A stretch of 64,000 bases of DNA, taken from contig CM041465.1 in NCBI GenBank assembly GCA_023213395.1, forward strand, positions 215,209,741 through 215,273,740, in the 5' to 3' direction. Position 1 is the first letter of the stretch. Every line of letters begins with the position of its first letter. The notes below the pieces were generated by a model. That model saw nothing but the letters and a program-made list of their open reading frames with translations. It made no database searches and was not told the origin of the DNA. Both the position numbers and the translations under genes were made by a program. Below are positions 48,701-60,220 of the stretch, piece after piece. The stretch comes from Cycas panzhihuaensis (lineage: Eukaryota > Cycadophyta).

Positions 48701-50060
48701 CCATATACAAACCTACATAGTCAACATGGCAAAAATGTTGAAATTACAGAGCTACTAACAAGATAGAAATACCTTGCTATTGATGAGGTCTAAATAGCAA
48801 GTCTACAATTTTATTTATTGTGTCTTTCTTGTATTTGACCATGATATAAAATTGCTACAAATAGGACATCCACTTCATGTGCCTAGCCTACTACAATTTA
48901 GACTATGTCTATAAGAATTACAAAGGCTTGTGGCTTGTGTAGATGACTACCTCTTTTCCCAATAAGTAAGGTCTCTAATGCTTGACCGCTTGATGCAATG
49001 TATAGAGCTCCCTATCATAAGTTGGCTAGTTTATTATATCTCCATTAAAAGGCTCTAAATGATATGCCACTAGTCTTCCCTCTTACTTCAATATTGCTCC
49101 CATGGTAAAGCCTGAAGTATCAGTCTCCAACTACCCAAATGATTTTTGCAATGATGGTAAGGCTAACACCAATGCTTCATAAATTTTCTATTTTGTAAGC
49201 CTAAATTCTTTCTCTTGCTCATACTCCTAATGAAATTTTGCATCCCCTCTTATCAATGCATGAAGAGGTGCTACAATTTGAGAGAATTTTAAGATAAAGT
49301 TTCTTAAATATTGATAAGCACCAATGAAACTCCTTACCTCCATGGTTGTCTTGGGTGTGGGCCAATTAAGAATGACTCTAATCTTTGCTGGGTTAATCTT
49401 CAATTCTCCTCCTCCAACTACAAATCCCAAGAAGATGAGATATTACTTCCCAAACTTGCACTTCTTTAGGTTAAGTTTTAGTTGTTGTTGTTGAAGTGCT
49501 TTGAGCACTTGCTCAACATGTTAGAGGTGCTCCTCTCAAGTTTGACTAAAAATTAGAATATTAACCAGATAAACAATAATAAAATCATCAATGAAGGGTC
49601 TTAATACCTCATTCATCAACCTTATGAAGGTTGCATATGCATTCCATAAGCCAAAAGGCATCACCATCTATTCGAATAACCCTTGCTTTGATTTGAAGAT
49701 TATCTTTCAAGTGTCCTCCTCCCAGATTCATACCTAATGGTAGCCTACTTGGTGAAGTATCTTATAGACTGTAGCTAGTCTAATAAGTCATCTATCCATG
49801 GTAGGGGATATTGATTATTTATGGTAATCTTATTCAAAGCCCAATAGCCAATGCATATTCTCCATCCTCCATCTTTCTTTAGCACCAAAATAATAGGTGA
49901 ACCGCAAGGGGAACAACTCATCTTGATCATTACTTGCTCTAAGGGTTCTTGAATCTACTTCTTAATCTCTTCATTCTCTAAAATAGAGACTAAGATTGGG
50001 CAAAGATGAATTAGAAACCAACTAGATTTCATGCACAATTGCCCTCTTAGGAGTAGCTCT
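48701..50060 (-). pseudogene. Gypsy H RT and RNase H
   Basis: RT start: [20 protein letters not shown] then [20 protein letters not shown] near 49,860-49,960, and [15 protein letters not shown] near 49,810-49,850. The catalytic centre is frameshifted (near 49,570-49,590, read as a degraded FIDD-like block). Thumb region open in 49,430-49,227 (LKINPAKIRVILNWPTPKTT, VRSFIGAYQYLRNFI). RNase H follows to about 48,800 with scattered motifs and many stops. Confidence 0.8.
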
Positions 50061-50780
50061 TTTGGCTCCCAGATTATGTCATTATACCTATTCTTTAGGC
50101 CTTCAATGTGTTGTACTTATTTCCTATCTAATGCCTATATTAAGGACTATGCTTTCTCTATTTCTTCCACCTTTTACTTCACCATCAATAACATAAATTT
50201 CCCATAAGCACTAATTAATATCTTTTCTTATTAGGAGGAAATGAGAGAGATCCTCTTTTGTAGTTTTGATGCATTAATCAAATATGATTTCCCATCCTTG
50301 ATGAGTGGAATCTTTATCAACCTCTAATGATGGACTTCATCTCTATCATAGAGATATGGCTTGCCACACACAACTTGACAAATGTCTAAAGGAACCATTT
50401 CATATTCAACTTCATTAATAAATCTTTTTGAAATTATAAATTTAAACTTACATTGGTGAGTAACCTATAGTTTTAAATCTTTCTGCAATGATCAAAGAGG
50501 AAATGTTTTTGGATGTACATGCATCATTAATCCCAACTTCTTTATTAATGCCTCAGAGATTAAATTCTTTTAGCCTCTTCCATAAAAAATGACATCAACC
50601 ATGCTTTGTTTCACCTAAATTATCACCATGAAGAGCTCCTCTCTAATCTCTAAAATAACCTATTGATAGTTGTTTTTAGTTTCAACATTGGCCATGAGCA
50701 TCAATTTCTCATTGGCTCCTTTAATGCCATAAATCTCTTCATCTCCTATAGAATTAAGTAAAGCTTTACCTTTTTCCTTA
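50061..50780 (-). pseudogene. Gypsy H protease region and linker
   Basis: The frame reads VDVIFYGRG near 50,585, where an aspartic protease D-S/T-G would be, and ALIKKLGLMMHVHP near 50,510-50,560. Then VEYEMVPLDICQVVCGKPYL and YDRDEVHH near 50,350-50,420, the conserved block found between protease and RT in such elements. The DSG motif itself is not clear. Confidence 0.6.
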
Positions 50781-51783
50781 GCTTTACCCTTGTTCTTGGG
50801 CTACTTCTTTGGATGTAGGAACCAACAATATTATATGTTGTGTCCTACTTATTTACAATGTATGCAAGAGACTTTGATTTGAGTGGTATTGGCTCACTTC
50901 TTCTTGCTAAAACCCCTAATTAATTACTGTCATACCTTTCCTAGAAACATCTTTCCTTTAGTAGGTTTGTTGTTACCTTATTAAGGTGTAAACTTTTTCC
51001 TTTCTACATAAATCTTCGTGTTCTTCTTCTCTATGGTAATCACTTTATTGCTAGGTTCATTAAGCATTTTCACTTCAAACAATTGAAGTTCTTGATGAAT
51101 ATGTTGGTGTAATCCTCTAATATATTTCAGCATTATGTCTTTGCCAAGTAAAGAGATACCCAACACAATAGCTTGCTTCTAAAATTCTATTGTGTAATCT
51201 GAGACATTTTAGCCTCTTTCTTATCTATAATATTGCCATCTTATCTTTTGTTACTCTTCATACCTAATGGGATAAAATTACTTCTTTATGAGAGATTTGA
51301 ATTGTTGGCATGTGATTTCAGCCACATTATGGGATTTAAGGTATGAATTCTGCCAAACCAATGCATACTTGGAGAGTTTTAACCTAGAAAAGGTGATTCT
51401 CTATTGATTCTTGTACCCATAAATTGAGAAGTATATCTCTAATTGGTCCAACCAATTATCTAACTTCTTAGCATCTAAGGTCCATCATAGATGGGTAATT
51501 CAAGTTTTGCCTCAACCTTGAATGGATGTGTTATCAAAGGTTTCTTCATCAATGGGCTACCATCTCTTTCTTCCTCATCTTGTTGGTCATCTGTAGGTCC
51601 TTATTGGATACCTTCACTTGTCTCTTCTTTTACTAGTTCATCTTATTCCTTCTTCTTGCCTTTGGCTATTGAAGAGGATGTACCCTATTGAGAAACAAGT
51701 TATGCCATAAGTTGAGTTAACCTATTGAGATTTTACTCCATATTTAAGAATCTTTTCTCCATCTCTTACTCTATTTTAGCCAT
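50781..51783 (-). pseudogene. Gypsy H gag
   Basis: ATG at 51,783 (MAKIE, then EMEKRFLNME) begins a Lys/Glu-rich N-terminus. Capsid region LELPIYDGP near 51,490, then MLGISLLGKDIMLKYIRGLH open in 51,166-50,981. Zinc knuckle near 50,835-50,875 reads CIHCK-VGHNI-YC with stops at two positions (C-x2-C-x4-H-x4-C spacing kept). About 330 codons, usual for gypsy gag. Confidence 0.75.
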
Positions 51784-51899
51784 TTTTCTTTAGTACCTAT
51801 ACTTTTTCTTAAGAGGTTTAGTCAAAGGTTTGCTAATTAATTGGTAGTAAAACCTAGTTTTCATATACGCTTTTCATATAGCAAGACAATAAGGGTTTT

Positions 51900-51950
51900 T
51901 TTTTTTTTCTTTTTCTTTTTCCTTTCTCTTTTTTTTTTCAAAAAAAAATC
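51900..51950. repeat. Poly-T/C low-complexity tract
   Basis: A run of T with interspersed C inside the leader of gypsy H, followed by an A run. Confidence 0.9.
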
Positions 51951-51980
51951 CCTAAACTCCTAAGAGTTTTTAAAATTGTT

Positions 51981-51991
51981 CTCTGATACCA
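51981..51991 (-). promoter_or_regulatory. Primer binding site of gypsy H
   Basis: The complement reads TGGTATCAGAG, seven bases from the LTR; initiator tRNA-Met type. Confidence 0.85.
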
Positions 51992-51998
51992 AAAATAT

Positions 51999-52873
51999 TG
52001 ATCCAAAATTGAATGGGAAAGTAAAAACTTATTCCAATCGAAATAATTTTAGATTAAATATTTAATAAAATACCTTACATATGAAAATAATTCTTTTTCT
52101 TACAAAATTCCATTTTGTAATGCATTATTCAGCACTTTTCTACATTATTATAACATCTTTGGGACTACAAGAAATTTTTTGGGTATTTCTATAGTTGTTA
52201 CATCCTCTCTAGAATCATCTCCAACAGTCTTGAAGTGTGTTCTTGCCTTCTTTTCCTAATTAGTCTTTGTTTTAGAGAAATTTCATATTTTAGGATTCTA
52301 ATTTGAGTTATTTCCCAAATTTCTTTACTCCTCTTTCTACGTTTGAGATTGTTAGGCACTCCTCCATGTCTTTCAAATAGATCTAGGCAATTTTTCTACC
52401 TTTCCCATGTCCATTCAACTTCCAAAAATCTATTTTTCCATTATTTTCTCTTAGTTTTCTAACCTTCTTTTCGATTGTTTAAAAACTAATTAAAATTAGT
52501 TAAAACCCTTGATTTCTTTCTTCCAATAGCTAGAAGACACTTGTATAGATGTTTGGGTAAAATTTTGTGCTAATTAGAGGATGTTTACCTCATTTGGTCA
52601 TACTTTTCATGAGGATTGTAGTTTTCTAGTCATACCTAAAACAACCCTAATCACACTTGAGATAGTCTTAGTCACACTTGAGGTTGTTTAGTTGCACCTT
52701 GCCAAAACATGGTCATACTTTTTTAATGCATTTTTCTCACATTTTAAGAGCCTGAATTGTATTTTTTCACCTACTAAAGGCTGGACATATAAAAACAAGT
52801 TTTATCCAAATGTATTTACACTCTTTTTAAAGAGTATTAAGGATTTTAATATATCTAAAATTAGATCAAATCC
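51999..52873 (-). repeat. 5' LTR of gypsy H
   Basis: Aligns along its full length with 46,373-47,246. Shared AAATTGAATGGGAAAG start and ACACTCTTTTTxAAGAGTAT near the end. Confidence 0.85.
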
Positions 52874-53220
52874 AATATCATTGATGGCATTGATTACTTT
52901 GAGAATGACAAGCCATTGTTAGAGAACCTTGTAGGTGAAACTCCTAACCTTACTTTAAACTACCATAAGTTGTAGTTTCATAAATGTATACCTATCAATT
53001 CATCCTTGGCTAATCCCATTATGTCTTAAGCCTCCATTAGACCACCCCTTAATAAAGCCCTTTCTCATTTCGAGGAGGGAAATATTCTCAACATGGGAAA
53101 AAAAATAGACATCATACTAACCCCAGAAAAGATCATCAATGTGAGGATAGAATGTTCTCTCTTAGAAATAATTGAATACATGAAGCTTTCTTGAGAGTTC
53201 CAAGATTACACAAACATATA
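52874..53220 (+). pseudogene. Gypsy E, part 3: spacer after protease
   Basis: The host frame picks up directly: IDGIDYFENDKPLLENLVGE and TPNLTLNYHKL, matching gypsy A VDYFKDDEALLEHLAGSTPN. Then ALSHFEEGNILNMGKKIDII near 53,060-53,120 and VRIECSLLEIIEYMKLS near 53,150-53,190. RT would be expected within 200 bases but is not recognisable, so E is cut short here. Confidence 0.8.
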
Positions 53221-53900
53221 ATTTCTCTATTATTTGATAACTAAAATATGTCTTGTAACCACTTGTTTTGATCACCTTAAAATTCTCTTTCTAATGCAAC
53301 TAATGGCACCTAATTTTGACATTCTAGTGAAAATCCATAGTAAAAAATATACCAATATGCTTGAAAAAGTACATGATTCTTAACAAATTTCAATTGTAGA
53401 TTTTAAAATACATTTCTATTTAACTTATAATTTTTTAATTTACAAAAAATATTCAATTTAGTCTATTTAGTTTTAGAATCTACCCCTTTTATTGATAGCC
53501 CCTAGTCATGTGACTTGCCATATAACCACTTGCTAATTGTCATGGGGGGCTACATAGATTTGAAAAATCTATCTCTTAATCCATAATTTTTTTCATACTC
53601 ACCTTATCATTGTCTACTTATACCCTTTTATGCCATGTATTAAGTATTTCTTTGAGTTAGTTTTTGTCTAATTATCACACACTTTTTGGTATTTCCCCCT
53701 TCTATACCTCCTCTTCCTATGAGAGGGCTAGATCATTTAAGACCACCTAAATCTAGAACAAACATTTTAGAAACTATACTAGGGAGGTGCTAGACTCACT
53801 TCCTTTTATCATCAAATTCTTACCTTAACTTATTCCTTTAAGATTCACTCATTTCTTACTTATCCTTTCTTTTAAAGTTTGACCCTAATTCTTATTCTTC
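53221..53900. other. Unassigned stretch between gypsy E and I
   Basis: AT-rich; no domain. It marks the loss of the RT-integrase part of E and the start of I. An LTR of I may lie here, but no partner copy is in the window. Confidence 0.35.
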
Positions 53901-55199
53901 CATTCTTGATGGTGAATTAGAAGAAGCCTCTTACCTTTAAAATAATTAAAAATTCCACTTGCATTTAGGATCTACACCTAGGAGCACATGATTTTATTTC
54001 TTTACCTAAGATTTGTGAGACTAAGAGACTTATGGGATTTAATCTTGAGATTAGTTTGACCCTCTATCTCCTCCCTCCCCTACTTCTCATCCTTGTCCTT
54101 CATTCATCCTATTATTCAGTTATTGCACTAGTTAGATTTAGCCTATTTCATTTAGGAATAACTTCCCCTTGGAAAGTTCACCTCTCTTCAAGGTATACCT
54201 TATGAGTACTTAAAACTTTCTCCTTCATAAGGTACTATGCTACCTTCTAGTGATCCTTGCCTCGAATGTCTTGATTTAAGCTACCTTATACATATAGGTA
54301 GTTCCCATGTGCCTCTCCTAGAGGCTACAACATCCTCTTCCTAGTTTGTGTCATCTACTCAATTTATTCCACCACCTTTTGACCCTACCATGCCTTCATA
54401 TAATGTTCAAGTTTTGGACCCTAGAGCTTCCTCTTTACTCCAAGGTCCTCATTCATTTGGTTGTGGTCTTAACTTGGAGTTTCTAATTCATTCTAACCTC
54501 CTTATGGTCTAACTAATGATTCCTTTATCTTAGTTCTAGTTCTTAAATCAACCAGCCTTGCCCCTACATCTCTAATCTATTAAATTACTCAACCCACTAT
54601 TCCTTCTACTTTAATATCCCCTTTGCAAGGGCCTTCCACTATCTCTACACGAGGTCAATCCTTTACCTAGTCACAGGTATTGGCTTCTCTACCTTCATCA
54701 TCTCATGTGTAAATTTCCATGTTTGTATACTTTATTTAGGTGGGATCCATCCCCATTAACTAAGTACCTTCCATATCATCATGGATACAACCTCATCTTA
54801 TTAGTGTCACCCCATTTATATGGAAATACATTGTCACAACCACTTCTTAACCTACTTGGAGAGCTAGTATATAACTTAGAGGATATTATTTCTATACTTT
54901 GCTTTGTATCAAGGCATAGGTAGCTACCTCTCTTTTGGATGTAGTTCTTATGTCCCTTAAGCTCTTTTATAATGTAATGTACCCTCCTCTAGAGTTTCCT
55001 CTACCAAAACTCATGTACCTTGTACAAGAATAACATAAAGTCCACCACCCTCACATCTATATAGTGGTCAAGCCTATCATGTTAGAGCCTTTAATATTAT
55101 CCAACCTCCTCCACAACTAGGTCATCCTATATATGGAGCTAATCCTTTATCTCAATCGAGTGCTCAACCATCCTCCTCTTCCTACATGGAAAGGATAAC

Positions 55200-56300
55200 T
55201 TATACCCACTATAATAGGAACTTATTTTTATAATAGATCCTATTATGTCCCCTCTCATTATTCATCCTTAAGCTTCCAATGTTTAGTGGAGAGTTGGGGT
55301 AAGATCCTATCAGTCATGTGTAATCTTTCACACTCACATGTACCAATTATCTCTCCTATGATCATGTTATGATTTTGAGTGATGCCTAAAAATTGATTTA
55401 TAGGTTGATAAATGCATATATTTAATCCTTTCAATAACTTAGATGCTTATGTCAATTACTTTGATGTTTCTTATCCTTTTGATATGGAGGTAAAAACTCA
55501 ATTTTCAATCAATGAAGGAGAAGATGAGTCCTCTCATGACTTTATTTATTGTTCATAAGACTTTGTGCATTTTTCCTAATGCCATTTATTTAATAATATG
55601 CTCTTCAAGTTGTTTACCAATGCTCTCAAGCCTTAAGTTCATCTTGAGGTGCTCAAACTTGGTTCAATTATGTATGAGAGCACTATTAATAGATGCTTGG
55701 CCCTTAATTTTTTTAAGATTTAAGTAGGAGTTAAGAAGTTAAATAAACCCTCTTACCTTCCTAAATATGTACTTGCTCATGACTCTAGACCCATTTAAGG
55801 AGATAAGACTTATGACTAACTCACTTCTACACTTTATACCCATAAATAATCCATTATAACCAATCTCTTAACTTCTACTCTTAATCCTTCTAAAGACTCT
55901 AAGTTCATTCATCTTATTGAAGAAAAGTTAAAGAAAGCAACTAAGCCTCGTCTACCTTCCAATAGAATGGGCCCTTGGTGGATGTATGACCAAATTGATA
56001 TTCATGATAAATCTATATGTAATAAGCTTTAGCAACTTAGAATTAACCATGTCTCACCTAATCAATAACCTACCTATCAAAATAAAGACTTGTTAATTCA
56101 TGCTAACTCATTCCCTAACCACTAAGATAAATATAAAGGGGAGGGTCCTACTAAAGGTGAAGTCCTATATACTAATTCTAAATTTAAGAATAAAGATAAT
56201 TCCACTCCTACCAAGCCCACCAAAGGTAAGAGAAATAATTGTTGCAAGTAAAAACCTCCTCTTAAGGATGACCAAGGCTCTTAGGCTAAGACCATCAACA
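55200..56300 (+). pseudogene. Gypsy I gag
   Basis: Capsid block: LPMFSGELG then SFTLTCTNYLSYDHVMIL near 55,275-55,385, the equivalent of VPKFDGTSSQ in A. It continues with a frame that includes FKLFTNALKP-VHLEVLKLGS near 55,605-55,670. The zinc knuckle near 55,975-56,020 reads WWMYDQIDIHDKSIC, with the first Cys and first His replaced. Then a Lys-rich tail. Several TAA/TAG stops. Confidence 0.75.
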
Positions 56301-56379
56301 TGGTGAAAATGGCTAACCTTCTTGAAGTCAAAACCCAAAAACCTAAGAATTTTAAGGTTGAATCCTTATCTAAGCTAAC

Positions 56380-56960
56380 CTGAGAGATTCCTAAGATCCC
56401 TATCCATCTTATTAAGATAGATTCTCATCACACCCACCCACAAATCACCAAGATAAAGAGTTTTTATATTGTGGGTGAGTTTATGTTTATATCTATAATC
56501 ATCTCTATATTTAACCTACTTAAGAGTTATCTTGAGTAGATGTAACACTTACTCATTACCCTTATCATTAAATAACTTGATTTGAAAAACCTCTTATCAC
56601 TTTTGATCCCTCTTATCTCAGTGAACATTGCAATCACTATAATATTTCCCCCTTTAATACCTTCATTAATAATAAAAATGTAGATTATTAATAAAGGTAT
56701 TAACACCAATCTCATCTCTCTCTACCTCCATAAGTCCCTTGGCACCTTCACCTTTAAATTTGTAAGTTAGGTATACTAAGGTTTCAATAAAACCTAAACT
56801 ATTCCTATATACAAAGTCTTACCTTCCCTTCCTCTTTAACATAAAACTATTATTACTAATTTTACTATCATTGATTTGGATTTAGAATATAATATGTTAT
56901 TGGGTTAGCCTTAGATTGACTAGATGTATTCCTCTCTCTTCAGTAAACTCTAATTTGTTC
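56380..56960 (+). pseudogene. Gypsy I protease-like region
   Basis: The start of the domain is decayed around 56,690 (INKGINTNLISLYLHKSLG, where D-S-G-SSIN is expected). The later block TIIDLDLEYNMLLG at 56,862-56,905 is well kept. Same architecture as gypsy B. Confidence 0.6.
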
Positions 56961-57539
56961 ATTAGGGAGAGGTCCAATAGTCTATCACCGCCATAAATCC
57001 CAACAATAATGAATCTCCATTATCAATGCCCTTCTTGAAGATGATAAGATTGAACCTTGTTTTATTCCACTTAGTTTTGGTTAGCACTTTCAAGTTAAAG
57101 GACCCAATACTAGTAAGGGAATCAAAATTAAGGATGTCTAAATGATTAATTAGGTCATCTATGATCTCAACCTCTTCAAAAATGATGAAGCCATCTTTGA
57201 GCATCTTGCTAGCTTATCTTCTAGTCTCCCTCCTAATCACCAGAAACTTAGCTTCTCTAAGTATATTTATCTTAAATTTTTTTTGGATTCTAAAACCTAG
57301 GAGACTTCTATAATGACTTCTCTTATTGATCTTGCTCCTTCTCGCTTTGAGAAAGGTAGTATTCTAGTCATCAATGATATCATTAATGTTGATGTTAGCA
57401 TTGTTAACAGACCTTATATTAACAAAGTTAGGGTCAATTGCTCCCTAGAAGAAATCCAATAAATTAAGGAACTATACATTAAGTTCTCCTCTATTTTTAT
57501 ATAGGAATATATTAACATGAAATGACTCCATCATGATGT

Positions 57540-58440
57540 GGCTGTCTATCATATCACCACCTTTCTAGGAACTAGGCATAAACATCAATATTAAAGACCC
57601 ATCCACCCACAACTTTTAGACATCATCAAGCTAGAATTTTAGAAGCTTCTAAAGGATAAATTTATTGAGTTTATGGATTACCTTTAGTGGGTTTCTAATA
57701 TCATTTATGTTATGAAAAAAACTAGTTCTATCCAAATTTGCATTGAGTTTATAGATATTATTGATGTATTCCTTAATTATAATTTTCTCTTACATTTTAT
57801 TCATCAAATCCTAGATGAATCCACTAGATTTGAGGTCATGTCCCTTATGGATAGTTTTTTAGGATATAACTAGATTCTTGTTAAGCTTGAAAATAATTAT
57901 AAAACTACCTTCATTATTCCATGGAGGACTTTCACTTCTAAATCCATAAGCTTTAGTCTTAAGAATGCTAATGTTACTTATAAAAGAGAAATACAATATA
58001 TTTTTCATTATTCGATAGGTCGTAAAGTTGGTATTAATCTTGATAACACAATAAGACTATCTAAGTATTGTAAGGACCACATTCATGACCTTCATGTCAT
58101 ATTTAGGAGGTGTAGAAAATACCATCTTTGTTTAAACTATCTTAAGTGTGTCTTTGCTATCACTTCTAACCAAATCATTAATAATATTATCTCAAGCAAA
58201 GGCATCTATATTGACCTTAGTAAAATTAAAGTGATTTTCAAGATGCCACCACTTGCCACTCTAAATCAAGTAAAATCTTTCTTAGGATGCTTGTGTTTCC
58301 TATGTAGATTCCTTATTAACTTTGAGTTAAATTCCAAGCTCCTTACTAATCTCCTTAAGAAGGGCATCCCACTTTGTTATACTCTTAAAGTTCAAAGTCC
58401 TTTGAGAATCTTAAAGAAAGCCTTATCTTTTCTTCTATAC
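57540..58440 (+). pseudogene. Gypsy I reverse transcriptase
   Basis: The long readable frame has only a few stops: FIEFMDYL then WVSNIIYVMKKTSSIQICIE near 57,665-57,755, FEVMSLMDSFLGYN near 57,832, and TTFIIPWRTFTSKSISFSLK near 57,905-57,965. The active site reads INLDNT at 58,036-58,050, so the second Asp of the DD pair is Asn. The thumb reads YLKCVFAITSNQIINNIISS near 58,140, then LNQVKSFLGCLCFLCRFLIN. Closest to gypsy A RT. Confidence 0.87.
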
Positions 58441-58529
58441 CGACACCCCTTCACTTTAACATGCCTTTCCTCTTATATACCTCAACTACTAAAAAACCCC
58501 TTAGGGGCATGTTGGCCTAGGATGATGAC

Positions 58530-58800
58530 TTTAATTATGAGTGCATTATCTATTTTATCAACAAAACTCTATTTGGTATCAAAATCAGTTATTCCTTTGA
58601 GAAGGAGTGTCTTTCCTTGTTCTTTATGGATAAGAAGTTATGCCATTACCTATTAGGAAATGCTACAAAGGTCATCACTTATTCTAACCATATTTACGCC
58701 CTTCTCACCAAAGATGATCTTACTAGGTATGGAGGAAAATAGGCCCTTCTCTTAATTTTACTTTCAAATCACAAAGTGAAAATCCAAGAAAGAGATGGTT
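58530..58800 (+). pseudogene. Gypsy I RNase H (partial)
   Basis: The frame INKTLFGIKISYSFEKECLS and KKLCHYLLGNATKVITYSNH (58,558-58,690) aligns with gypsy A RNase H (ELNYSPAKKECLSLVHATKK). Then LLTKDDLTRYG near 58,710. The N-terminal catalytic Asp block is not readable. Confidence 0.8.
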
Positions 58801-58903
58801 ATTACTAAATAATTGGTAGCCTTCCCTTTGTCCATTGAGTCCAATTAAGAAGTAGATAATTTCCTCCCTAATGAGTTGGTCCTTCACATAGATATCACTA
58901 GTG

Positions 58904-58908
58904 ATGAC
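58904..58908. other. Target site duplication ATGAC, left of copia J
   Basis: Identical to 63,974-63,978, immediately outside both LTRs. Confidence 0.9.
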
Positions 58909-59397
58909 CATTAGATATGTTAAACACTTTGCAACTATTACATGGGTATATGTGTTACATACCAGCCTCTTTCTAGGGTCTGGGGGCCCATTGTAAGGCT
59001 TTTAGTTAGGGGGTTTGGGGGGCCAGTGGCCCCCCAGGTAGGGGTTTGGGGGTAGGAGCCTCTAAAAAAAAAATTGGGTGTCTTTGTTAGCCTATGGTTT
59101 ATGCCCATTATATTGTAAAACTACAAGGTAGTATCTTGTAATGTTGTGTCTATATATTCTTTTGTAACGACACATGTAATATGGTTGTGAATAAGTCTTT
59201 GATAAGTCAATTAAAAGAGTTGGGGTTTACTCATCTCTATAATTTTTAACCTATTACTTAGATTAATAAAAGCTCCATGCTTAGAACTGAATCTCCTGGT
59301 GTTCTTTATTAAGTGCTTAGCTTGTTTATGTTATTTGTTCTTTACATGATTTAAAGTTCTATTATTATATTACCTTTGTAGTTATATTTTCTCTTCA
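58909..59397 (+). repeat. 5' LTR of copia J
   Basis: 489 bases, from CATTAGATATGTT to TTTTCTCTTCA. It carries a perfect hairpin GGGGGGCC-AGT-GGCCCCCC at 59,017-59,035 and a likely polyadenylation word AATAAAAG near 59,265. Confidence 0.92.
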
Positions 59398-59399
59398 TT

Positions 59400-59411
59400 T
59401 AGTATCAGAGT
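59400..59411 (+). promoter_or_regulatory. Primer binding site of copia J
   Basis: TAGTATCAGAGT, initiator tRNA-Met type with two transitions. Confidence 0.75.
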
Positions 59412-59483
59412 TAAGAGTTTTAGATCTATGGGAATCCATTTGGTAAGTGGGAGCCTTATTCAATGAACTTGAGTATAAAGATC

Positions 59484-60220
59484 ATGGTAAGCACTACAAA
59501 GATGGAGATTAAAAATTTTAATGGATGGAACTTTGAGTTGTGGAAGCTAAATATGGAAGATATCCTCATCGAGAAGGATCAGTAGATTGTTGTAGTAGGA
59601 ACAAAGCTTGTGACTATGGGTGATGAAGATTAGAAGAAGCTTGATTGAAAGGTAATTAGTTTGATAAGGTTATACCTTTTAAACATGGTGTTATTGAATG
59701 TTACCATAGAGTCTATGGCCAAAGATCTGTAGAGAAAGTAAGAGACTTTATGGTAGAATAAGTCCCTAGTTAATAAGCTATTTCTAGAGAAAAAGTTTTA
59801 TTCACTTAGGATGAGTGATGGAGGTATAATTGTAGATTATCTCACTATATATAACACCATGGTGAGCTAACTTATTTAAATAGGGGTAACAATATCTAAA
59901 GAAGACAAGTGTACTACCCTATTATATTCACTTCCTAATTCTTGGGATAATCTTGTGATGACAATTAGTAGCATGAATGCTCCCACCCTAAAATTTAATA
60001 ATGTTGTTACTGCTCTACTATCAAAAGAGATAAGGTAAAAATCTTCTGAGGATTATTGAAAAGAAGCATTAGCAGTGAGAGGTCAAACATTAGATCACAA
60101 CCAATAAAGGCCTAGGAACAAATGAGTAAAATCTAGAGGAAAATCTTAATCTCCAGGCAGAGGCCCCTTGGTATATTGGAGATGTGGGAAGGCTAGCCAT
60201 ATAAAGAGCCAGTGTTAAGT
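59484..60220 (+). pseudogene. Copia J gag
   Basis: ATG 59,484 begins MVSTTKMEIKNFNGWNFELW then KLNMEDILIEKDQ, the same gag start as copia G. Later YSLPNSWDNLVMTISSMNAP near 59,925-59,985. Zinc knuckle near 60,173-60,214 reads YWRCGKASHIKSQC, with the first Cys changed to Tyr. About twelve stops, mainly TAG and TGA at Trp and Gln codons. Confidence 0.85.

Larger units (their letters stand above)
46373..52873 (-). mobile_element. Ty3/gypsy element H, full length, inserted in gypsy E
   Basis: LTRs of about 872 bases at 46,373-47,246 and 51,999-52,873. On the minus strand the primer site TGGTATCAGAG (complement 51,981-51,991) is next to the right LTR and a purine tract (complement of CCTCCCATTTTT near 47,245) next to the left LTR. 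Order: gag, protease region, RT, RNase H, integrase. Flanks AATAC (46,368-46,372) and AATAT (52,874-52,878) fit a target duplication with one transition. The strongest proof is that gypsy E coding resumes in register (IDGIDYFENDKP) when H is removed. Many stops; clearly dead. Confidence 0.88.
53901..58908 (+). mobile_element. Ty3/gypsy element I (gag-PR-RT-RH), cut by copia J
   Basis: Plus-strand order: Pro/Ser-rich gag N-terminus (53.9-55.2 kb), gag (55.2-56.3 kb), protease (56.4-56.95 kb), spacer, RT (57.6-58.45 kb), RNase H (58.5-58.8 kb). The protease end block TIIDLDLEYNMLLG is nearly identical to gypsy B. Copia J is inserted at 58,908, and the host continues after 63,973 beyond the window, where the integrase would be expected. 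Confidence 0.8.
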
